Source of the DNA: Rhodobacteraceae bacterium Alg231-30
Lineage (GTDB): Bacteria; Pseudomonadota; Alphaproteobacteria; Rhodobacterales; Rhodobacteraceae
Length of the DNA stretch: 64,000 nucleotides
Assembly: GCA_900143615.1 (NCBI GenBank)
Contig: FREU01000002.1
Location: forward strand, 963,753-1,027,752
Direction: 5' to 3'
Position numbers and translations under genes: made by a program. The notes beneath the pieces are model-generated. The model was not told the DNA's origin, did no database searches, and worked only from the letters and a program-made list of their open reading frames with translations. Of the stretch, positions 33,717 to 42,847 are shown in pieces (within the stretch, counting starts at the first letter, position 1; each line of letters opens with the position of its first letter).

Positions 33717-34583
33717 ATGCCACAAAAAGCCTATAGGATTTCTGCGCCACAAGAGCGATTGTCATCTGTTGTGTTCGCGTCTCCGCACAGCGGATGTGAC
33801 TATCCGGAATGGTTTGTGCGCCGCTCGCTTTTGAATGCGCATTCCATTCGCTCCTCAGAGGATGCCTTTGTAGATAAGCTGTTTTCAAGTGCTTCGGATG
33901 AGGGCGCTCCGTTTCTGGTGGCCACAGCACCACGTGCTTTTCTGGATTTGAACCGCTCTGCGGACGAGCTGGACCCAGCCCTTATCCAAGGCGTGCGCCG
34001 CACAGGACACAATCCCCGAGTCGCCTCTGGCCTTGGCGTGATTCCGCGTGTGGTGGCAAATGGGCAAGCGATATATAGTGGGAAAATGCCTCTAAAAGAG
34101 GCCAATTTGCGAATCGATACTTATTGGCGGCCCTATCATGCGGCCCTTTTACGGCTTTTGGCTGAATCTCATTCACAATTTGGTCAGGCGATTCTGATCG
34201 ATTGCCACTCTATGCCGCGTGAGGCGGTGGAGGGCGCGCTGAGGGCTGGTGGCAAGCTCCCTGAGATTGTGATCGGAGACCGTTTTGGAGCCGCCGCCCA
34301 TCTTGAGATCGTCGATCAAGTCGAAGCCGCCTTTGTTGCCCAAGGCTTTGTGGTGTCGCGCAACACGCCTTTCGCCGGCGCCTATGTGACCCAGCATTAC
34401 GGCCGCCCCGCGCGCAAACAGCATGCCATTCAGATCGAAATCGACCGCTCGCTCTATATGGATGAGGCCCGCATCGAGCCGTTGCCAGAGTTTGAGCATT
34501 TTCATGAGCGTATCAAAGGGGCGATCCGCTCGATTGCCGCCATTGGCCGGCGCGATGACAGTCTGCCCTTAGCCGCCGAATAG
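33717..34583 (+). CDS. N-formylglutamate amidohydrolase family protein
   Basis: A 288-residue protein. SVVFASPHSGCDYPEWF, DAFVDKLFSSA, RAFLDLNRSADELDP and LIDCHSMPRE are the metal- and substrate-binding signatures of the family, which releases formate from N-formyl-L-glutamate at the end of one histidine degradation route, or acts on related N-formyl amino acids. No hut genes are nearby, so the physiological substrate is open. Convergent with the lig operon, 46 bases apart. Confidence 0.88.
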   Translation: MPQKAYRISAPQERLSSVVFASPHSGCDYPEWFVRRSLLNAHSIRSSEDAFVDKLFSSASDEGAPFLVATAPRAFLDLNRSADELDPALIQGVRRTGHNPRVASGLGVIPRVVANGQAIYSGKMPLKEANLRIDTYWRPYHAALLRLLAESHSQFGQAILIDCHSMPREAVEGALRAGGKLPEIVIGDRFGAAAHLEIVDQVEAAFVAQGFVVSRNTPFAGAYVTQHYGRPARKQHAIQIEIDRSLYMDEARIEPLPEFEHFHERIKGAIRSIAAIGRRDDSLPLAAE

Positions 34584-34629
34584 CGGGCTCAGACGGCGGG
34601 CAAGTGCCACCGTCCAAGACGTCCTTACT

Positions 34630-35475
34630 TTATGCACATTCCAGCAACAACGTGCCCGCCGCCGTGTTGGAGATTGGAATGTGATAGTTGCGTGTTAGCT
34701 CGGTTACATTGTCACCCAGCGCGCCACGCATCATCATCCACATCAGGAACTCGGTCCCCTGTGCACCGGCCTTTTCCACCAGTTCCATGCGGGTGATCTT
34801 GGTCAACACTTCAGGATTATGCGCGATGTTCTCAAGACAATGCTGATCGAACTCTTTGTTGATAAAGCCCGCCCGTTCACCGTCCAGCTGATGGCTCAAT
34901 CCACCTGTGCCCAGCACCACCACCTTTAGATCTTCAGGGAAGCTCTCAATGCCCTTGCGCAGCGCCTTGCCAAAGTCCAATGCACGTTTCAGCGTTGGAA
35001 TGGGATGCTGCACTGTGTTGGCTGAAATCGGGATCGCGCGGGGCATGTCCGGATTATGCGGGGCCCCGGGCCAGAACAGCTGCATCGGCACCACAAACCC
35101 GTGATCCACCGGCAGTTCCTGACATGAGGTGATGTCAAACTCATCGGCCACCATGCTCTCGATGATGTGCCAGCTCAGCTCGGGATGACCGGGGAAGGGG
35201 TCCAGCTCCGGCAAGCCCCAGCCTTCGTCCTCGTTTTTGTATTCATGCGCGGCCCCGATGGCAAAGGTCGGCATCTGATTGAGGAAAAACCCCAACCCGT
35301 GGTCGTTGTAGATATTCACAACCACATCAGGTTTGTTGTCTTTGATCCACTGATGCACCTTGGGATATCCGTCAAAGAACGGTTTCCAATAGGGATCGTC
35401 TTGCAGCTCGTGTTGAATGGCGTTGCCAACAGCGGGGATATGCGACGTGGTGATGCCGCCCAGAATTTTAGCCAT
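34630..35475 (-). CDS. ligB: Protocatechuate 4,5-dioxygenase beta (catalytic) subunit
   Basis: A 281-residue class III extradiol dioxygenase. Fe(II) ligands H12 (TTSHIP), H59 (YNDHG) and E242 (AQGTEF) and the catalytic base H195 (GGLSH) all fall at or near LigB positions. It opens protocatechuate between C4 and C5 to 4-carboxy-2-hydroxymuconate semialdehyde. Last gene of the minus-strand operon, 12 bases after ligA. Gallate as an alternative substrate is possible for this family, but the neighbouring pobA favours protocatechuate. Confidence 0.94.
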   Translation of the reverse strand: MAKILGGITTSHIPAVGNAIQHELQDDPYWKPFFDGYPKVHQWIKDNKPDVVVNIYNDHGLGFFLNQMPTFAIGAAHEYKNEDEGWGLPELDPFPGHPELSWHIIESMVADEFDITSCQELPVDHGFVVPMQLFWPGAPHNPDMPRAIPISANTVQHPIPTLKRALDFGKALRKGIESFPEDLKVVVLGTGGLSHQLDGERAGFINKEFDQHCLENIAHNPEVLTKITRMELVEKAGAQGTEFLMWMMMRGALGDNVTELTRNYHIPISNTAAGTLLLECA

Positions 35476-35487
35476 GATATGCCCTCC

Positions 35488-35844
35488 CTACGCCTGATCC
35501 AGAAGATGTTGTTGGAATTCCTCTGTGGTCCTGCCTGTTTGCAGACCACCCACATCCTGAACGCCCAACTTGAAAATACCGGCCAGCTTGGCAAGATAGT
35601 AGATATTGCCACCCGCCTCGATCATCGCCAGAATATTTCGGTCGCGAATGGCCTGCTTCTGCTGCTCATTCAGCCCGTATTCTTTCATAAATCCTTCTTC
35701 GTCCGCCTTGAACGCGTCGCGATTTACAGCCTTATTAAAGGCGTAACACATCTTGTTGAGCGCATAGCCTTTCATCGCCATTTTGCCGTCAAAGATCGTC
35801 GTGCCAGGTATTTCGATATGATAGTCATGGCTCGGTTGATCCAT
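35488..35844 (-). CDS. ligA: Protocatechuate 4,5-dioxygenase alpha subunit
   Basis: A 118-residue helical subunit: YALNKMCYAFNKAVNRDAFKADEEGFMKEYGLNEQQKQAIRDRN and MIEAGGNIYYLAKLAG are typical LigA sequences. It covers the active site of LigB in an alpha2-beta2 enzyme. Separate from ligB, whereas some dioxygenases have the two fused. GAGGAG precedes the start. Confidence 0.94.
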   Translation of the reverse strand: MDQPSHDYHIEIPGTTIFDGKMAMKGYALNKMCYAFNKAVNRDAFKADEEGFMKEYGLNEQQKQAIRDRNILAMIEAGGNIYYLAKLAGIFKLGVQDVGGLQTGRTTEEFQQHLLDQA

Positions 35845-35885
35845 GAGAGTTCCTCCTCGAGTTTGCGCGTTTCGAGAGTTCGTTT

Positions 35886-36773
35886 TCAGGCCCAGTAGAG
35901 CCGCATCGGATTGTCTACCAACAGCTTTCGTTGCAGTTCGGGTGTGGGGGCAATGCGCGGGATATAATCCACCAGCGCGCCATCATCAGGCATGTGTGAT
36001 TTCATATTCGGATGCGGCCAATCGGTGCCCCAGAGCACTCGATCCGGAAAGCGTTTTACGATTTCCGCACAGAATGGCACCACGTCGTCATAGGGTGGGC
36101 CTTGCTCGCTCAACCGCTCGGGGCAGGTGACCTTGGACCAGATGTTGCCATGGTCTTCCATCAGTTTGATAAAGCGTTGAAAGTCGGGGTGCGCCACACC
36201 TTTGGCCACATCCGGCCGTCCCATGTGATCCACCACAATGGTGGTTGGCAACTGTGCAAGAAACGGCGCGAGCTCTTCCAGATCGGCGGCCTCAAAATAG
36301 ACCACGATGTGCCAGCCAAAGCTTTTGATCTTCTTGGCAATTTCCAGAAACACCTCTTTGGGCGTCGCATCCACCAGACGTTTGACAAAGTTAAAGCGCA
36401 CGCCGCGCACGCCAGCGTCGTGCATTTCGGCAATCTCACTTTCTGTGATGTCTGCACCCACCGAGGCAATCCCGCGCGCCAGATCACCGGCGCTGCGGCA
36501 GGCATCCACCATGGCGCGGTTGTCTTTGCCGTGACAGGTCGCTTGCACAATCACATTGCGCGCAAATCCCAGATGATCGCGCAGCGCATAAAGCTGGTCT
36601 TTGCCCGCATTGCACGGCGTGTATTTCCGCTCGGGCGCAAAGGGGAATTGTGGCGTAGGACCAAAGACGTGACAATGCGCATCCACCGCGCCCTCTGGCA
36701 ATTTAAAGTCCGGCGTTTTGGGGTTGGGATGAAATTCCAGCCAATCCGCGTCCATTTTTTGCAGCTCACTCAT
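35886..36773 (-). CDS. ligI: 2-pyrone-4,6-dicarboxylate lactonase
   Basis: A 295-residue amidohydrolase-superfamily protein: DAHCHVFGP (metal/substrate site), QATCHGKDNRAMVDA, RGVRFNFVKRLVD, VVDHMGRPDV and LWGTDWPHPNM. It hydrolyses the pyrone made by LigC to 4-oxalomesaconate. Its start overlaps the ligU stop by 4 bp. Confidence 0.95.
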   Translation of the reverse strand: MSELQKMDADWLEFHPNPKTPDFKLPEGAVDAHCHVFGPTPQFPFAPERKYTPCNAGKDQLYALRDHLGFARNVIVQATCHGKDNRAMVDACRSAGDLARGIASVGADITESEIAEMHDAGVRGVRFNFVKRLVDATPKEVFLEIAKKIKSFGWHIVVYFEAADLEELAPFLAQLPTTIVVDHMGRPDVAKGVAHPDFQRFIKLMEDHGNIWSKVTCPERLSEQGPPYDDVVPFCAEIVKRFPDRVLWGTDWPHPNMKSHMPDDGALVDYIPRIAPTPELQRKLLVDNPMRLYWA

Positions 36774-37825
36774 GCGAAAATCTCTCCGTCCATCAATTTG
36801 CGCGCCGTGCGCAAAATCGCGGCGCTCTCAACGTCGCCTGCATCATTTATGTCCGCTACTACGGTCATCTCGCCGGTTGGGTGCTCAATCGCCAACTCGC
36901 GGTTTGAGCCGCTCCCGACCTGTGCCAACTCGTTGGCAGGGCTGCCCTTGAGCAAACAGGCCGTCGCCACGCTGACAGCCCCCAGCACACCAATGGTCTT
37001 GTGACAGCGGTGCGGAATAAAGGTCCGTGTCGAAATAGCACCGCCCGCCTTGGGGGCGCTGACCATTGTCATTTTGGGCACGGATTTCTGGGTCACATCG
37101 CCCAAATTCATCCTCGGCCCACAGGCCAGCCGGATCGCTTCCAGCTTGCCGCGCAAAACCTCATCCGCTTCCAGCGTCGCAGGGTCTTCGTCGCCTGAAA
37201 TTCCCATATCCGATGCGCGCAGCACCACACAGGGCATGCCGTTGTCAATCATCGTCACCTCGATGCCTTCAACCACATCACGGGCATTTCCACTAGGCAG
37301 CAAAGCGCCGCAGCTTGAGCCTGCGGTGTCTTTGAATGCGATTGGCACCGCCGCCGAACTGCCAGGAACCCCGTCGATTTTGGCCGCGCCGTCATAACTG
37401 ACCTGACTGTCCGGTGTTTGCACACGCGCAACCGCGATCTGTCCGGTGTTTTCCATGTAGACTGTTACGGGGGTTTCACCGTCTTGGGCTGGCACCAAGC
37501 CACGCTCAATCGCAAAGGGGGCCACACCGGCAAGGATATTGCCACAGTTCTGCGCATCGGTGACAATCGCCTGATCCACAAACACCTGCAGAAACAGATA
37601 GTCCACATCCACGCCATCGCGGTTGGATTTTTGCACCACCGCCACCTTGGAGGTTAGCGGGTCCGCCCCGCCCATCCCGTCAATCTGGCGCGGATCGGGT
37701 GAACCCATGGCGCGCAGTAAAAACGCATCGCGCGCTGCTGTATCCGTAGGTAACGCGTCGCGCAGAAAATACCCGCCTTTGGACGTGCCACCCCGCATCC
37801 ACATACAGCGCACGCCGTCAGACAT
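36770..37825 (-). CDS. ligU: 4-oxalomesaconate tautomerase (PrpF family)
   Basis: A 351-residue protein of the diaminopimelate-epimerase-like PrpF fold, with the opening [16 protein letters not shown] and the central [15 protein letters not shown]. In this context it isomerises 4-oxalomesaconate, equivalent to LigU of Sphingobium or GalD of Pseudomonas putida. It overlaps ligK at its 5' end (8 bp) and ligI at its 3' end. Confidence 0.9.
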   Translation of the reverse strand: MSDGVRCMWMRGGTSKGGYFLRDALPTDTAARDAFLLRAMGSPDPRQIDGMGGADPLTSKVAVVQKSNRDGVDVDYLFLQVFVDQAIVTDAQNCGNILAGVAPFAIERGLVPAQDGETPVTVYMENTGQIAVARVQTPDSQVSYDGAAKIDGVPGSSAAVPIAFKDTAGSSCGALLPSGNARDVVEGIEVTMIDNGMPCVVLRASDMGISGDEDPATLEADEVLRGKLEAIRLACGPRMNLGDVTQKSVPKMTMVSAPKAGGAISTRTFIPHRCHKTIGVLGAVSVATACLLKGSPANELAQVGSGSNRELAIEHPTGEMTVVADINDAGDVESAAILRTARKLMDGEIFA

Positions 37826-38510
37826 ACTTTAGACCTTTCTCAGCCAGCCGCCCGCGCATGTCATAGATGTCCAGCCCCAGCTCTCCTGCCTCAAACCGTG
37901 CCCGTTTGGCGCTCTCATTAGCCTCGCGCGCACGTGCCTTTTCCAGCACGTCTGCAGCTTCTTCGCGGCGCACCACACAGACACCGTCATCATCGGCGAC
38001 AATCACGTCGCTGGGGTGGATCAACGCATCGGCACAGACCACCGGCACGTTCACCGAGCCGAGCGTTTCCTTGATGGTGCCTTGGGCATAAATTGCCTTG
38101 GACCAGACCGGAAAATCCATCTCGGTCAGATCACGCACATCACGCACACCAGCATCAATCACCAGCCCGCGACAGCCGCGCACCTTGGCCGAGGTCGCCA
38201 GCAAATCGCCAAAATAGCCCGCATTGCTGGGCGAAGTCGGTGCCAGCACCAGAATGTCACCCGCCTGCAGCTGCTCGATCGCCACATGGATCATCCAGTT
38301 GTCACAAGGTGGTGCTGAAATCGTCACTGCACTGGCCGCCACCCGCGCGCCTGAAAAAATCGGGCGCATGTAATCCGCCAGCAAGCCTTTGCGGCCCTGC
38401 GCTTCGTGCACCGTGGCCACGCCGCACGCGGCCAACCCGTCGATAACGGCCTGATCTGCGCGGTCGATATTCTGGACAACAACGCCCTGTGTGCCAACCG
38501 GATAGCTCAT
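37818..38510 (-). CDS. ligK: 4-carboxy-4-hydroxy-2-oxoadipate aldolase (RraA superfamily)
   Basis: A 230-residue class II (Mg2+) aldolase of the RraA fold: [61 protein letters not shown] with the Gly-x-x-Leu-Ala phosphate-like loop and the Arg-Asp pair. It splits its substrate into pyruvate and oxaloacetate, the last step of the route. 4-bp overlap with galB. Confidence 0.94.
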   Translation of the reverse strand: MSYPVGTQGVVVQNIDRADQAVIDGLAACGVATVHEAQGRKGLLADYMRPIFSGARVAASAVTISAPPCDNWMIHVAIEQLQAGDILVLAPTSPSNAGYFGDLLATSAKVRGCRGLVIDAGVRDVRDLTEMDFPVWSKAIYAQGTIKETLGSVNVPVVCADALIHPSDVIVADDDGVCVVRREEAADVLEKARAREANESAKRARFEAGELGLDIYDMRGRLAEKGLKYV

Positions 38511-39244
38511 ACCAGCTCATCCACTGTCTGCGGAAAGATCATCTCAAAACCTTCCGCGTATTCCGCCTTGCGTCCACCCGCCATGCCACCTGAATTGCGA
38601 CGGAAATGGTTGCCGCGGTTCTCGGCCACATTGGTATAGAAATTCCACAGGTGTTCCTGACCCTGCATGCATTCAATCGCCGCGCGCTTCTTGTCCCAAA
38701 CCGAGGTGATGTCGAGAAACACATTGGGTTTCCACCCCATCTGCTCGGTCTGATGTGGCTCAAACAGATAGAGCTGTGGCGCACCCAGCACTTTCTCACC
38801 GGGGTTATGACCCCAAGCTTGCGCGATCATCCGACATTCCAGCGCAAACTGCGTCGTGTTCATATGGTCCGTGTTGTAAGGGTCCCAACGCGAATGGCTC
38901 ATCATCCATTTGGGCTGCACGTCGCGGATGATATCCACCATCTGATCCTGCGCATCACGGTCCAGTCGCAGCGGATAATCCCCAAGATCGAGAAAACGGA
39001 TGTCATGCACACCCAGTGCCTCTGCGGCGGCCGAGGCTTCCTCTTGTCGGGCTTTCTTGACCCGATCCAGCGTCATACCTTCCTGTTTCCACAGTTTGGC
39101 ACTTTCACCGCGCTCGCCATATGACAGGCAAGCGACCGTGACCTCATAGCCAAGGTCCTGATGCAAGGCGATGGCCCCACCACAGCGCCAAACGAAATCC
39201 GCAGCGTGTGCCGAGATGACAAGAGCAGTCTTTTTCTCACCCAT
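38507..39244 (-). CDS. galB: 4-oxalomesaconate hydratase, GalB type (PIG-L superfamily)
   Basis: A 245-residue PIG-L/LmbE-fold metalloenzyme: [17 protein letters not shown] is the altered AHPDD motif, with [26 protein letters not shown] holding the third ligand region. It adds water to 4-oxalomesaconate. The same step in the Sphingobium lig pathway is done by LigJ, an unrelated amidohydrolase; here the gallate-pathway enzyme type of P. putida (GalB) is used instead. First gene of the minus-strand operon. Confidence 0.9.
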   Translation of the reverse strand: MGEKKTALVISAHAADFVWRCGGAIALHQDLGYEVTVACLSYGERGESAKLWKQEGMTLDRVKKARQEEASAAAEALGVHDIRFLDLGDYPLRLDRDAQDQMVDIIRDVQPKWMMSHSRWDPYNTDHMNTTQFALECRMIAQAWGHNPGEKVLGAPQLYLFEPHQTEQMGWKPNVFLDITSVWDKKRAAIECMQGQEHLWNFYTNVAENRGNHFRRNSGGMAGGRKAEYAEGFEMIFPQTVDELV

Positions 39245-39754
39245 TGGTCTAAGCCTTTTTTGGTTTTATAAGTTTTATCAAGGTGTACGAACCTACATCC
39301 TCTATGACCATTTCGAATACCGTGGGTGAGGATTTGTTTTTGCTATAGCTGCCGTGATAATGATGCTGATGGCACCCCGAAATTGGCGTCACCACAGCCG
39401 CTCTGACTTCGCTAACCTGCGAAAATGCATCCTAAAATGGCGCTGTTTGACTTCTCAGGCAAATTTTTGGGCCTGAATAAAAAGGGATATTTAACAAGTG
39501 AAGCATCTACCGCATTTGCGTTAGCCTAACGACCAAACGCTCTTTGTCGCGATCAAGGTGAATTTGAAAACCTTCGCGTCGAGCGGTTGGTTTGATGCGA
39601 AATGGTCCCAAAAAGGGCCGGAGCTAGATGCGAACGAAACCAGCGAAATAACAAAAACCAATAGCGACAACTGTATTTGAATTCCCGCTTCATGGCAGGG
39701 AATGTTAGGAGAATCCCAAGGACTCGCCATTGGGCATCAAAAGGACATTTGGCT
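39245..39754. other. Intergenic region between galB and ligC
   Basis: 510 bases separating two divergent transcripts of one pathway, so promoters for both must lie here. No regulator gene is inside. A 34-codon open frame (39425-39529) has no support. A short inverted repeat GGTCCC-aaaaa-GGGCC lies at about 39606-39620. I could not identify an operator with confidence. Confidence 0.6.
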
Positions 39755-40699
39755 ATGAGAATTTGTGTTGCTGGCGCTTATGGCGCGTTTGGGCTGAAAC
39801 ATCTGGATGCATTGGCGGCAATTGATGGTGTCGAAGTGACATCGATCATGGGGCCGACAAAAGCAAAAATCGAAGCCTTGGCCGCCGAGCGCGGCATTGG
39901 CCACGCAGGTGTTACACTTGAAGAATGTATCACGCGCGATGATGTGGATGCGGTGATCCTCTCCACCCCCACCCAAATGCATGCCGATCAGGCGATTGCC
40001 TGTATGGACGCTGGCAAACATGTTCTGATCGAAATCCCGATGGCGGACAGTCTGGAAGACAGCCAGCGCATTGTGGTCAAACAAAAAGAAACCGGCCTGA
40101 CCGCCATGGCGGGGCAGGTGCGTCGCTTTAACCCTAGCCACCAATGGATTCACAACAAGGTCGCCGCAGGCGAGCTGAAAATCCAACAAATGGATGTGCA
40201 AACCTATTTCTTCCGCCGCACCAACACCAACGCCAAGGGCGAGCCGCGCACTTGGACCGATCACCTGCTGTGGCATCACGCCTGTCACACTGTCGATCTG
40301 TTCCAATATCAAACCGGTGGCAAAGCGGTTGAAGCCTTTGGCCTGCAAGGCCCCGCCCATCCGGATCTGGGCATCGCCATGGACATGTCCATCGGCATGA
40401 AGGCCGCCGACGGCGCGATCTGTACTTTGTCTCTCAGCTTTAACAACGACGGTCCGCTGGGCACATACTTCCGCTATATCTGCGACAAGGGCACCTATCT
40501 GGCGCGCTATGATGATCTCTATGACGGGTATGACAATCAGATCGACCTCAGTGATGTCGCCGTGTCCAACAATGGTATCGAGCTGATCGACCGCGAATTT
40601 GTCGCCGCCATCACCGAAGGCCGCACGCCAAACGGTTGTGTGACTGACGTTCTGGCCGCAATGGAAACGCTGGATAAAATCGAGCAAACGATGAGCTGA
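39755..40699 (+). CDS. ligC: 4-carboxy-2-hydroxymuconate-6-semialdehyde dehydrogenase
   Basis: A 314-residue Gfo/Idh/MocA-fold NAD(P) enzyme: RICVAGAYGAFGLKHLDAL (dinucleotide fold), DDVDAVILSTPTQMHADQA, KHVLIEIPMADSLED in place of the usual EKP, and YFFRRTNTNAKGEPRTWTDHLLWHHACHTVDLF, typical of LigC. It oxidises the LigAB product (as its hemiacetal) to 2-pyrone-4,6-dicarboxylate. The start at 39755 gives the standard length. It stands apart from, and divergent to, the other lig genes. Confidence 0.94.
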   Translation: MRICVAGAYGAFGLKHLDALAAIDGVEVTSIMGPTKAKIEALAAERGIGHAGVTLEECITRDDVDAVILSTPTQMHADQAIACMDAGKHVLIEIPMADSLEDSQRIVVKQKETGLTAMAGQVRRFNPSHQWIHNKVAAGELKIQQMDVQTYFFRRTNTNAKGEPRTWTDHLLWHHACHTVDLFQYQTGGKAVEAFGLQGPAHPDLGIAMDMSIGMKAADGAICTLSLSFNNDGPLGTYFRYICDKGTYLARYDDLYDGYDNQIDLSDVAVSNNGIELIDREFVAAITEGRTPNGCVTDVLAAMETLDKIEQTMS

Positions 40700-41578
40700 T
40701 CAGCTCTCCAGGTTTTGGCGAAAAGCGCGCGGTGAAACGCCTGCCGCGCGCTTGAACACGCGGCTGAAATACGACGGATCCGAAAACCCCAACTGATAGG
40801 CAATCTCGGAAACCCCTAGGTTCGAAAAAGCCAAGTTTCGGCGCGCTTCTCGAAGAATTCGTGTTTCAATTACGGCGGATGCAGACAGCCCCGTTTCTTG
40901 GCGCAAAACGCGTGTTAGATGGGTTGGGGTTACGCCCAATCTATCTGCATAATCTGCCACAGTCAGGTGGTTCAAAAACTCCTGTTCCAGCAGCACTTCG
41001 AACCGACGTTGCAACGTGCTTTCGGGTTGCAGGGCATTTGGACCCTGCGCTGCTACCGCGCGCGCCATTAGACCTGCCAAAACGCTAGAAAGACTGCGCA
41101 AAATATGTGCGCGGGCAAAAGACCGTGTCGGATATTCTGCAAAAATGGCGAGGACCACGGTCCGGATGGATTCATTCATTTGGCCAAGGAAAAATTGCTT
41201 CAACTGTGGCCGCACACCTTCACTGTCCAACAGGGTTTGCTCTAACAATTCCGACGTCAAAGTCACCACCCAACCTGTGGTTTCAGGGGTAAAGGAAAAC
41301 CCATGCACAACTCCAGCGGGGATGTTCAACATTGTGCCCGATGCCAGAACGTGGATGTCGTTTTCGATCTTTGCCGCGCCTCCGCCTGAATCGATAAACA
41401 AAAACTGATGTAAGCGGGCATGGCGATGCGGATTGAATTCCCAATCATGCACCAAGGATCGCGCCTGGATGGTCTCGCAATGCAAGACATCCGGAAAGCT
41501 ATCCATCTCTCCATAGAGGTTAAAGTTTTGAACGTGATCCATGTTCGATTTGTACCAGTTTTTAGCGGATGTATCCAT
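40700..41578 (-). CDS. AraC-family regulator (PobR-like)
   Basis: A 292-residue protein with an N-terminal cupin sensor (HDWEFNPHRHARLHQFLFIDSGGG...LASGTMLNIPAGVVHGF) and a C-terminal double HTH (LTVADYADRLGVTPTHLTRVLRQETGLSASAVIE; GVSEIAYQLGFSDPSYFSRVFKRAAGVSPRAFR). It is divergent from pobA with 53 bases between starts, the arrangement of AraC-type PobR/PobC that activate pobA with 4-hydroxybenzoate. It may also serve ligC, whose stop abuts its own. Alternative ATG 36 bases inside. Confidence 0.9.
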   Translation of the reverse strand: MDTSAKNWYKSNMDHVQNFNLYGEMDSFPDVLHCETIQARSLVHDWEFNPHRHARLHQFLFIDSGGGAAKIENDIHVLASGTMLNIPAGVVHGFSFTPETTGWVVTLTSELLEQTLLDSEGVRPQLKQFFLGQMNESIRTVVLAIFAEYPTRSFARAHILRSLSSVLAGLMARAVAAQGPNALQPESTLQRRFEVLLEQEFLNHLTVADYADRLGVTPTHLTRVLRQETGLSASAVIETRILREARRNLAFSNLGVSEIAYQLGFSDPSYFSRVFKRAAGVSPRAFRQNLES

Positions 41579-41631
41579 TCCTTGTGATCTAAAACGCGCT
41601 AAAATTGGGCAAGTTCGACAGGAGAGGCATC

Positions 41632-42810
41632 ATGAACATGAAAACCAAAGTTGGAATCATTGGCGGTGGCCCGTCGGGATTGATGCTCAGCCAGCTGTTA
41701 CATATCCAAGGCATCGACAATGTTGTGTTGGAAAAACACAGCCGTGAATATGTGCTGGGCCGCATCCGCGCGGGCGTGTTGGAGCACGGCTTTGTCAAAC
41801 TGATGCGCGAGGCCAACTGTGGTGAACGGATGGATGCCGAAGGCGAGCTGCACGACGGATTTGTCATTGCGCAGGATGGCGAAAAACACCGCGTTGATCT
41901 GGCCGCGCATACGGGCGGCAATTCGGTGATGGTTTATGGCCAGACCGAGCTAACCCGCGATCTTTATGATGCCCGAGAAAAGATGGGAGGGACGGTCATT
42001 CACAACGTGGAAGACGTCAAACTCTATGATCTGAAATCCGACGCCCCTTATATCACCTACCGCAGCGGTGATGACGTTGTACGCATTGATTGTGACTACG
42101 TGATTGGGGCCGACGGGTTCCACGGTGTCAGCCGCAAATCCATCCCCAAAGACGTTCTGAAAGAATACGAAAAGGTCTACCCTTTTGGCTGGCTTGGCGT
42201 TTTGAGCCGCACCAAACCGGTCTCACCCGAGTTGATCTACGCCAAAAGCCAACGTGGTTTTGCGCTCTGCTCTTTGCGTTCACAGGTGCTCAGCCGCTAC
42301 TATATTCAGGTGCCGTTGACCGATTCCGCCGAGGATTGGTCTGACGATGCTTTCTGGGACGAGCTGAAAAAGCGTCTGCCAGACGATGTGGCGGATGCTC
42401 TGGAAACGGGGCCTTCGATTGAGAAAAGCATCGCGCCGCTGCGCAGCTTTGTCGCCGAACCGATGAGCTATGGAAATCTGTTCTTGGCAGGAGACGCCGC
42501 CCATATCGTGCCCCCGACAGGTGCGCGCGGTCTGAATTCGGCGGCCAGCGACATCTACTATCTCTACCATGCGCTGATGGATCACTATCACAAAGGCGAC
42601 GACACGGGGCTTGAGACATATAGCGAAACCGCATTGGCGCGGATCTGGAAAGCACAGCGTTTCAGCTGGTGGATGACCACCTTGCTGCATACCTTCCCCG
42701 AGAATTCGGACTATGACAACCGCCTGCAACAGACCGACATGGAGTATCTGTTTTCTTCCGAGGCGGCGCAGACCTCGCTGGCGGAAAACTATGTCGGCCT
42801 GCCTTTCTAA
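41632..42810 (+). CDS. pobA: 4-hydroxybenzoate 3-monooxygenase
   Basis: A 392-residue group A flavoprotein hydroxylase. VGIIGGGPSGLMLSQLL is the FAD-binding fold, YVIGADGFHGVSR the DG motif, and LFLAGDAAHIVPPTGARGLNSAASD the GD motif. GFALCSLRSQVLSRYYIQV contains the Ser, Arg and Tyr that bind the substrate in PHBH. It converts 4-hydroxybenzoate to protocatechuate with NADPH and O2, feeding LigAB. GGAGAGG lies before ATG 41632; the same length as known PobA proteins. Confidence 0.97.
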   Translation: MNMKTKVGIIGGGPSGLMLSQLLHIQGIDNVVLEKHSREYVLGRIRAGVLEHGFVKLMREANCGERMDAEGELHDGFVIAQDGEKHRVDLAAHTGGNSVMVYGQTELTRDLYDAREKMGGTVIHNVEDVKLYDLKSDAPYITYRSGDDVVRIDCDYVIGADGFHGVSRKSIPKDVLKEYEKVYPFGWLGVLSRTKPVSPELIYAKSQRGFALCSLRSQVLSRYYIQVPLTDSAEDWSDDAFWDELKKRLPDDVADALETGPSIEKSIAPLRSFVAEPMSYGNLFLAGDAAHIVPPTGARGLNSAASDIYYLYHALMDHYHKGDDTGLETYSETALARIWKAQRFSWWMTTLLHTFPENSDYDNRLQQTDMEYLFSSEAAQTSLAENYVGLPF

Positions 42811-42821
42811 ATACATGAAAA

Positions 42822-42840
42822 GGGGGCCGCGTTGGCCCCC
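42822..42840. terminator. Hairpin between pobA and the aldo/keto reductase gene
   Basis: GGGGGCC-gcgtt-GGCCCCC, a perfect 7-bp GC stem between two convergent genes; no T-run on the plus strand, but TTTTCA on the minus strand. Probably bidirectional. Confidence 0.7.
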
Positions 42841-42847
42841 TGATCTC

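Noticed and set aside
39425..39529. 34-codon plus-strand frame between galB and ligC
   Set aside because: No ribosome site or homology; too short to support.
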